Origin: Bacteroidales bacterium
GTDB taxonomy: Bacteria > Bacteroidota > Bacteroidia > Bacteroidales > JAOZVK01
Direction of reading: 5' to 3'
Assembly: GCA_029938185.1 (NCBI GenBank)
Contig: JAOZVK010000144.1
Location: 1-11,305 of the forward strand
DNA length: 11,305 nucleotides
The translations under genes were made by a program, and so were the position numbers. The notes under the pieces are model-generated. The model saw only the letters and a program-made list of their open reading frames with translations, had not been told where the DNA came from and did no database searches. The stretch's first letter is position 1. The number at the start of each line of letters is the position of its first letter. Positions 1 to 4,421 of this stretch are shown piece by piece.

Positions 1-26
1 GTAAATATAAATAATATTCTCTCAAA

Positions 27-221
27 TGCCGTAGGCATGGGCTATTTACCTAATCTTATGCTGTTTAATAGGTCATACCTACGGCATTTTGTGGTGTTAT
101 TTGCATTTATGCCCACCAATTACTATCGGTGGCATGCCTATAGTTCTTGCCTTAAGGCATTTAAATCACTTGCTAATTTAGTTTATGAAGTTAAACACTT
201 CAGTTTTTTAAGTTATAAACT
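27..221. repeat. Hairpin-rich intergenic element
   Basis: No credible gene lies here; the stretch is a chain of inverted repeats. The longest pairs atgccgtaggcatg (27-40) with catacctacggcat (74-87), with one non-Watson-Crick position. Next come atgcccacc/ggtggcat (109-117 with 128-135, one bulge), ATGCCT/AGGCAT (134-139 with 155-160, containing the palindrome TGCCTTAAGGCA at 148-159), tgaagt/acttca (186-191 with 197-202) and agttt/aaact (202-206 with 217-221). This resembles the dispersed palindromic repeats common between Bacteroidota genes, which is recognition from memory and not a search. It may fold as RNA ahead of the aconitase-family gene, but nothing shows a regulatory role. Confidence 0.5.
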
Positions 222-281
222 GTTAGGTGGAAATTGAAACTTGCCAAATTATTCATTATTAATTACTTAAAATATACCATT

Positions 282-2060
282 ATGTCTTCTAAAACTTTTG
301 TTGAAAAAATTTTAAATGCAAAAAAGAGTGATATAGTTTTTAAAAAACCAGATATTGTTTTGACACACGATAACACTGCAAGTATTAAAAAGACATTTGA
401 GAAAATGGGAGGAAACAAAGTAGCTAATCCTAATCAAATGTTAATTGTATTAGATCATAATGCACCACCAACAAATGCAAAGTTGGCTACCCAGTATCAA
501 GAAATACGCAATATTGTTGATTATCAAGGCATCGAAAATTTTTATGATGCAGGAAAAGGAATATGTCATCAAATAATGTCATACCATGCCAAACCCAAAA
601 TGGTGATTGTTGGTAGCGACAGTCATACATGCACAGCAGGAGCTTTTAATACTATGGCTGCTGGAATAGATAGAACCGAAGCCGCAGGTATTTGGAAACG
701 AGGCGAAACATGGTTTAGGGTTCCCGAATCAATAAAAATAAGTTTGAATGGGAAACTTAACGAAGGTGTTTATGCAAAAGATATATCATTGTGGATAATT
801 GGTATGATTGGCTCAGCTGGTGCAAATTATATGTCAATTGAATATCATGGTTCGGGTGTAAAAAATCTTGGAATATCCGAACGAATGACACTTGCAAATC
901 TGGCGTCGGAAATGGGTGCAAAAAATGCTGTTTTTCCTCCAGATGAAGTGTTAGCTAAATTTTATAATAAAGAAAATATTGATGGAATTTGGGCTGATAA
1001 CGATGCTGAGTATGCTAAAGAAATAGAAATAAATCTTTCTGATATCTTTCCGCTTGTTGCTGCACCACACCATGTTGATAACGTATTGTCATTATCGGAA
1101 GTAAAAGGCAAAAAATTAAATCAAGGTTTTATAGGTACATGTACAAACGGAAGAATTGAGGATTTAAGAATAGCAGCAAAAATACTAAAAGGAAAGAAAA
1201 TATCTAAAGGTTTCCAACTTTTGGTAACACCGGCATCAGAAAAAATTTATCTGCAAGCTATTGAAGAGGGGTTAGTGGGAGATATGATAAAATCAGGTGC
1301 AACAATATTGTCATCGTCATGTGGTCCATGTCTTGGAACAGGACAAGGTATACCTGCTGATGGTTTTAGAGTTATATCTACATCAAATAGAAATTTTTTG
1401 GGAAGAATGGGAAATAAAAAAGCTGAAATATACCTTGCATCACCTGCCAATGTAGCATATTCGGCTTTGAAAGGCGAAATTGCTGATTATAGAAAAACAA
1501 ATGACAATGATAAATTTGAATTTGCAAAAAAGCAAAGCTCAACTATTGAAATATCTAAAGATGATAACAGAAAATCTAATAATATTTGGAATTATGCAGA
1601 TGTAGATAATCTAAATACTGATTTAATGTTCGCAGGCAATCTGACATATAATGTTTTAAGCTCAGATGGAGCTTCAATTATGCCTTATCTTTTCATTGAC
1701 TTTGATCCTAACTTTTCTGAAAATGTAAAAAATAATGATATTATTATAGCAGGTGATAATTTTGGTTGTGGAAGCTCTCGCGAACACCCTTCGGTTGGTT
1801 TGGCTCATGCAGGAGTAAAAGCTGTTATTGTAAAGTCGGTAAATAGAATATTTTACAGGTCGGCTATAAATCAAGGTCTTCCGCTTATTGTTTTACCTGA
1901 GCTTGTAGATAAATACACAAAAGGTGACAAAGTCGAAATTGATTTACAAAAAGGTACCGTTACCTTAAATAACAAATTGTTTAAATTTGGCAAATTACCC
2001 GAAAAGCTAATGCAAATCCTTGAATATAAGGGCTTAGTAAATTGGATTAAAAATCAATAA
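282..2060 (+). CDS. Aconitase/isopropylmalate dehydratase family hydro-lyase, fused large and swivel domains
   Basis: A 592-residue [4Fe-4S] hydro-lyase that should isomerise or dehydrate a 2- or 3-hydroxy acid in the cytoplasm. The large (LeuC-like) part covers roughly residues 1-405: DNTAS near the N-terminus, GSDSHTC at 111-117, GTCTNGR at 285-291 and SSCGPC ending at 350. Cys287, Cys347 and Cys350 are the expected cluster ligands. STSNRNFLGRMG and YLASPA follow, as in LeuC and homoaconitases. A short linker leads to a swivel (LeuD-like) domain from about 430, with NFGCGSSREH at 493-502 and RIFYRSAINQGLP after it. IPMI enzymes usually split these domains between two genes. The ATG at 282 is preferred to an in-frame TTG at 234, because the extra 16 residues would start in hairpin-rich DNA and lack family similarity. 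The specificity loop (AGNLTYN, 451-457) differs from the YLxx type, so the substrate (citrate, isopropylmalate, homocitrate or a methylated malate) is not assigned. No leu or TCA gene adjoins it. Confidence 0.9.
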   Translation: MSSKTFVEKILNAKKSDIVFKKPDIVLTHDNTASIKKTFEKMGGNKVANPNQMLIVLDHNAPPTNAKLATQYQEIRNIVDYQGIENFYDAGKGICHQIMSYHAKPKMVIVGSDSHTCTAGAFNTMAAGIDRTEAAGIWKRGETWFRVPESIKISLNGKLNEGVYAKDISLWIIGMIGSAGANYMSIEYHGSGVKNLGISERMTLANLASEMGAKNAVFPPDEVLAKFYNKENIDGIWADNDAEYAKEIEINLSDIFPLVAAPHHVDNVLSLSEVKGKKLNQGFIGTCTNGRIEDLRIAAKILKGKKISKGFQLLVTPASEKIYLQAIEEGLVGDMIKSGATILSSSCGPCLGTGQGIPADGFRVISTSNRNFLGRMGNKKAEIYLASPANVAYSALKGEIADYRKTNDNDKFEFAKKQSSTIEISKDDNRKSNNIWNYADVDNLNTDLMFAGNLTYNVLSSDGASIMPYLFIDFDPNFSENVKNNDIIIAGDNFGCGSSREHPSVGLAHAGVKAVIVKSVNRIFYRSAINQGLPLIVLPELVDKYTKGDKVEIDLQKGTVTLNNKLFKFGKLPEKLMQILEYKGLVNWIKNQ

Positions 2061-2064
2061 TGAA

Positions 2065-2092
2065 ATTACGAATTATGAATTACGAATTACGA
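2065..2092. repeat. Heptamer tandem array (attacga x4)
   Basis: Four 7-bp units, attacga-attatga-attacga-attacga, begin five bases after the hydro-lyase stop codon. They resemble the short tandemly repeated heptanucleotide (STRR) sequences described in cyanobacteria and similar arrays seen after Bacteroidota genes. Function unknown. Confidence 0.75.
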
Positions 2093-2148
2093 ATTGGTTT
2101 ACACATAATATAAGTATCTTACAAAAAACAAATCGGAAAGTTATTTTT

Positions 2149-2274
2149 GGCTACACGTATAGTATTGGACATTATTTTATTTTTTTGACAGGATTTACAG
2201 GATTAACAGGATTGATTTTTATCCTGTTACGAAATACCTGATAAACAACACTGTCCAACCTTACGAGGGTAGCC
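2149..2274. repeat. 126-bp palindromic repeat element, copy 1
   Basis: The element has paired ends: ggctac + 10 nt + ttggaca on the left and tgtccaa + 10 nt + gtagcc on the right, so both halves of the terminal inverted repeat have equal spacing. The interior holds three direct 9-mers (tgacaggat, ttacaggat, taacaggat) and a hairpin, aacaggat/atcctgtt, around a T-rich loop. A second copy in the same orientation lies at 2680-2804. It has no coding capacity, so it fits a non-autonomous dispersed repeat (MITE- or REP-like). The end pairing can be extended by a few A/T bases in this copy only, so I take ggctac/gtagcc as the boundary. Confidence 0.85.
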
Positions 2275-2378
2275 TAAAATTATTAAGGAATTTTCAAAAC
2301 TTGTAAAAGAAAAAAATAACAGCCTTAAAAAACAGAAATTATTATTTAAACTTTACTAACTAATTAAAATTTAATATT

Positions 2379-2630
2379 ATGTACACACTTTTTGTAGGAT
2401 TAATTGCAGGTTTTTTTGCCGGACTCATTATGAAAGGCGAAGGTCACGGTTTCTTTATAAATATAATTGTTGGAGTTGTAGGTGCGTTTGTAGGATCGTG
2501 GATACTTGGATTTATAAACTTCAGTTTTGGTTCGGGTTTGATAGGAAATATAATTACTGCCACAATCGGCTCTGTTGTATTATTGTTTGTAATAAACTTA
2601 TTCAGAAATGGAAAGCGAAGAAGACGCTAA
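2379..2630 (+). CDS. GlsB/YeaQ/YmgE-family small membrane protein
   Basis: An 83-residue, very hydrophobic, glycine-rich protein of the transglycosylase-associated/GlsB/YeaQ family, a group linked by homology to envelope stress but without a settled biochemical role. Three membrane segments can be seen at about residues 2-17, 24-46 and 52-75. A short KGEGHGF turn follows the first, and a basic RNGKRRRR tail probably stays in the cytoplasm. Length and the pattern GLIAG..AG.IM.G...GF...I.VGVVGAFVG match the family. The ATG at 2379 follows an A/T-rich leader with no Shine-Dalgarno sequence. The gene stands alone between two direct copies of the ~126-bp palindromic element, with about 104 bp on the left and 49 bp on the right. 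It could therefore have moved or been duplicated with them, or the elements may simply have inserted on either side. Confidence 0.85.
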   Translation: MYTLFVGLIAGFFAGLIMKGEGHGFFINIIVGVVGAFVGSWILGFINFSFGSGLIGNIITATIGSVVLLFVINLFRNGKRRRR

Positions 2631-2679
2631 TTTGTTATGACAACCCACATAAAGTTGAACATATTTGCTTATAAATAAG

Positions 2680-2804
2680 GGCTACACGTATAGTATTGGA
2701 CATTATTTTATTTTTTGACAGTATTTACAGGATTAACAGGATTGATTTTTATCCTGTTACGAAATACCTGATAAACAAGACTGTCCAACTTCTGACGGGT
2801 AGCC
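2680..2804. repeat. 126-bp palindromic repeat element, copy 2 (125 bp)
   Basis: Direct copy of the element at 2149-2274, with the same ggctac...ttggaca and tgtccaa...gtagcc ends, 9-mer repeats and internal hairpin. Differences I can count are one T fewer in the T-run, two isolated substitutions (in the first 9-mer and just before tgtccaa), and several changes in the right-hand 10-nt spacer. The outer A/T bases differ from copy 1, which supports ggctac/gtagcc as the true ends. No obvious target-site duplication flanks it. Confidence 0.85.
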
Positions 2805-2912
2805 ATAAAGTATATTAATAATTTTAATAAATTGCTAAGAAATGAATCAACAATATCACAAAGCAAAAGTGCATTATTATTAGGAGAGGTGAAAAATATA
2901 GTAAGTAATTAA
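2805..2912 (+). pseudogene. Possible 3' tail of an unrecognised gene
   Basis: A stop-free stretch of 35 codons starts exactly at the right end of palindromic element copy 2 and ends at TAA 2910-2912. It reads ...LLRNESTISQSKSALLLG..., with a more protein-like composition than its surroundings, but I do not recognise it and it has no start. It may be the end of a gene cut by the element, or chance in AT-rich DNA. Confidence 0.2.
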
Positions 2913-3007
2913 CAATGAACAATGGACAATGAACAATTTTGCTTACGCCTGATAAACAACACAATATAAAAAACAAAAGTGTCATTTTTATATATCGACC
3001 TACTTAT
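2902..3007. repeat. 106-bp direct repeat, left copy
   Basis: This stretch matches 4080-4185 over 106 positions with 8 substitutions and no net gap (offset 1178). It starts at taagtaattaacaatg, includes a heptamer array, then gcttacgc, an A-rich tract and a conserved end, tatatatcgacctacttat. In both copies a reading frame gives KSV.FIYRPTY. Here the frame hits a stop 9 codons later, while on the right it stays open. The two copies bracket the HigBA region. Confidence 0.85.
2911..2938. repeat. Heptamer tandem array (aacaatg x4)
   Basis: Four 7-bp units, aacaatg-aacaatg-gacaatg-aacaatt, overlap the stop codon of the possible gene tail. They are part of the 106-bp repeat and match the array after higA. 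Confidence 0.75.
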
Positions 3008-3379
3008 CAATCGAACTTATTTGCAAAAACTTAGAACCCAATTTAAAAAATATAAAATAGATAATTCAAACATTTGTTTAAATACTGCACTAAAAGATAT
3101 TCATGAGCGTAATTTTAATTCTATTTCTAAAATAAAAAACGTATTTGATCACTATTTAAATAATTTTACAAAGTAACACAATGAAAAGTGTAAACTATTT
3201 TCAAGACGATACACATATTGTTAGAATATTCATATAATAATAAATTTACAACTATGTCTTTATTAGGTAGATAACAGCTCGTAGAGTTGAAATAACGATA
3301 TAATATTAGATAAATACATTTAAAATGTCCTCGTTAAAGGCAAATAATGATAACAAAAAAATGGTGTAAATCAAAAATT
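3008..3379. other. Gene-poor stretch with short open frames, probably debris
   Basis: No gene can be supported here. An open frame with a GTG start inside the repeat (2979-3176) would give 65 residues (…FKKYKIDNSNIC…ISKIKNVFDHYLNN…) in a different phase from the FIYRPTY frame shared by the two repeats. I do not recognise it, although its last ~45 residues could be a gene fragment. Five bases later ATG 3181 opens an 18-codon frame. The rest is AT-rich and stop-dense. This fits decayed sequence ahead of the toxin-antitoxin operon. Confidence 0.3.
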
Positions 3380-3400
3380 AATTCACCAATATAGTGAATT
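3380..3400. promoter_or_regulatory. Candidate HigA operator upstream of higB
   Basis: A 7-bp perfect inverted repeat, aattcac-caatata-gtgaatt, ends 26 bases before the higB start. HigA antitoxins bind inverted repeats in their own promoter, so position and form suit an operator. The following tatcttta (3417-3424) resembles a Bacteroidota -7 element but lies almost at the ATG, so I do not call the promoter itself. Confidence 0.4.
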
Positions 3401-3426
3401 GTTTACAATAATTATATATCTTTATA

Positions 3427-3743
3427 ATGAAAATAAAATTTGAAAAAGAATATTTAGAGCAACTTTATACAAATGGAAAAGCAAAAAAAAAGAAATACAG
3501 CTTTCAACAAATAGTAATAAAACAATATATCAAAACTATTGATAAACTAAAAGTAGCAGAACAAATAGAAGACTTATATCCAATCAAAAGTTTAAACTAC
3601 GAAAAATTATCAGGAAAAAAAACAATTTAGAAAGTGTTAGAGTAAATGATAAATACCGTATTGAATTTCGTAGTTATACAGAAGAAGAATCTCAAATTAT
3701 TACAATTTGTTCAATTATAGAATTGAGCAATCATTATCGTTAA
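3427..3743 (+). pseudogene. higB: HigB-type RelE/ParE-superfamily toxin, frameshifted
   Basis: The family is an mRNA-cleaving, ribosome-dependent toxin neutralised by the downstream antitoxin. Frame 0 gives 65 residues (YLEQLY, KYSFQ..VIK.YI.TIDKL, IEDLYPIKSLNYEKLSGKK), then runs to TAG at 3628-3630. The missing part follows in the -1 frame from the A-run at 3615-3622 to TAA at 3741-3743: SVRVNDKYRIEF, then IITICSIIELSNHYR. Joined by a one-base slip back, the protein is 105 residues, a usual length for this group. The region lost in frame 0 carries the RelE-fold core, so the short product should be inactive. The rest is undecayed, which suggests a recent indel, a sequencing error in the homopolymer, or programmed -1 slippage. 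The higA start lies 13 bases after the full-length stop, the usual toxin-first order. Confidence 0.8.
3615..3622 (+). other. A8 tract, frameshift point in higB
   Basis: Eight A follow GG and precede C. In frame 0 the run reads GGA AAA AAA ACA, which contains the classic -1 slippery heptamer A AAA AAA. A one-base backward slip reads AAA AAC next and enters the frame that completes HigB. I did not identify a clear stimulatory hairpin just downstream. Confidence 0.6.
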
Positions 3744-3756
3744 AAAACAATAAACC

Positions 3757-4086
3757 ATGACTATCCAAAAAACAATACCCAAAATAGCAACACACCCCGG
3801 TATTCTAATAAAAGATGAATTAGATTATAGAAAAATTAAACAAGGTGAATTTGCACTTGATATAGGAATGCAAGCCAGCATGTTGAATGAAATAATTAAA
3901 GGAAAAAGAGCAATAACAGCTTCAATATCTTTACTATTAGAAAAAGCTCTTGATATTTCAGCTGATTATTGGTTACGCTTTCAAGCTCAATATGAACTGG
4001 ATATTGAAAGGATAAAAGAAAAAAACAAACAAAAATTACAACTAATTGAACAATGGAATATAATAAAAGAATTAGTACCTAAGTAA
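3757..4086 (+). CDS. higA: HigA-family antitoxin (XRE helix-turn-helix)
   Basis: A 109-residue antitoxin and autorepressor that should bind HigB and the operator ahead of higB. The family signature HPG (13-15) precedes GILIKDEL, and an XRE-type helix-turn-helix spans about residues 26-60, with MLNEIIKGKRAIT as the recognition-helix region. It is followed by the typical LLLEKALDISADYWLRFQ.QYEL segment (59-81). A charged C-terminal helix (81-109) completes the usual length. The reading frame is intact even though the toxin gene is frameshifted. The ATG at 3757 is the only sensible start. The stop lies inside the beginning of the right 106-bp repeat, so that repeat overlaps the end of the gene. 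No metallopeptidase domain is fused to it, but a fragment resembling the end of one lies downstream. Confidence 0.92.
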   Translation: MTIQKTIPKIATHPGILIKDELDYRKIKQGEFALDIGMQASMLNEIIKGKRAITASISLLLEKALDISADYWLRFQAQYELDIERIKEKNKQKLQLIEQWNIIKELVPK

Positions 4087-4185
4087 TTAACAATGAACAA
4101 TGGATAATTAACAATTTTGCTTACGCTTGATAAACAGCATAATAAAAAAAACAAAAGTGTTGTTTTTATATATCGACCTACTTAT
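4080..4185. repeat. 106-bp direct repeat, right copy
   Basis: Matches 2902-3007 with 8 substitutions in 106 positions. It begins within the last codons of higA and ends at cgacctacttat, inside the open frame of the downstream fragment. The two copies are in direct orientation and enclose about 1.07 kb that includes higBA. Confidence 0.85.
4089..4116. repeat. Heptamer tandem array after higA
   Basis: Four 7-bp units, aacaatg-aacaatg-gataatt-aacaatt, start two bases after the higA stop. This is the right-hand counterpart of the array at 2911-2938, with the third unit diverged. Confidence 0.7.
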
Positions 4186-4335
4186 AAACCATACTCGGAC
4201 ATTGATATTAATAAATTTTCTGATAAATACAAAATAAATGCACGTATCATTTTAGGACGTTTAAATTATGAAACTGGATTTTTTGCACGAAAAACAGGTA
4301 TTCCTAAAACAATCAACACCACTATCAACAAATGA
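4117..4335 (+). pseudogene. Fragment resembling the C-terminus of an ImmA/IrrE-type peptidase or long HigA
   Basis: The open frame ends at TGA 4333-4335. The only start is a TTG inside the 106-bp repeat, so it is probably not expressed as such. The segment INKFSDKYKINARIILGRLNYETG matches, by eye, the conserved end of ImmA/IrrE metallopeptidases and long HigA proteins (FA..+.I.p.IVlGRLq.e). No HExxH metal site precedes it. The front part (KSVVFIYRPTY) is shared with the left repeat and differs from that family. I read it as a leftover gene end fused to repeat sequence. The alternative is an unrelated small protein of 50-70 residues. Confidence 0.35.
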
Positions 4336-4421
4336 TTATTCCAAAAAATTTGGGCAAATTGCAACAATAAATATCAAAACAAATTAATTCGGTTTGTCTT
4401 TGAAATATTTTGTTATTAAGG

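Larger units (their letters stand above)
2061..2378. other. Intergenic region with heptamer array and palindromic element
   Basis: Between the hydro-lyase gene and the small membrane-protein gene there is no full gene. It holds a heptamer array directly after the stop codon, a 126-bp palindromic element, and then an AT-rich 100-bp leader. A stop-free stretch of 27 codons (2276-2359) begins right after the element's right end and reads as a lysine-rich peptide. It is too short and has no start codon, so I treat it as chance or debris. Confidence 0.5.

Noticed and set aside
37..237. 66-codon open frame on the plus strand
   Set aside because: It lies entirely within the hairpin-rich element, has no recognisable protein features, and its frame simply reads through inverted repeats.
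234..281. Upstream TTG start for the hydro-lyase gene
   Set aside because: It would add 16 residues that do not fit the family N-terminus; the ATG at 282 begins the conserved sequence.
2149..2274. Integron attC site
   Set aside because: Size and two-box imperfect palindrome layout are similar, but the ends lack the GTTRRRY/RYYYAAC core, the box spacing is 10 nt rather than about 5-6, and no integrase is visible.
2149..2804. Composite transposon with the palindromic elements as IS ends
   Set aside because: Neither copy encodes a transposase and no target-site duplication is visible. The copies are better described as non-autonomous repeats.
2979..3176. 65-codon open frame with GTG start
   Set aside because: The start is within the 106-bp repeat and in a different phase from the frame shared by both repeat copies. 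No family was recognised, so it is described only as possible debris.
2065..4116. CRISPR array
   Set aside because: The repeats are contiguous 7-mers or two-copy long repeats. There are no regularly spaced unique spacers and no cas genes.
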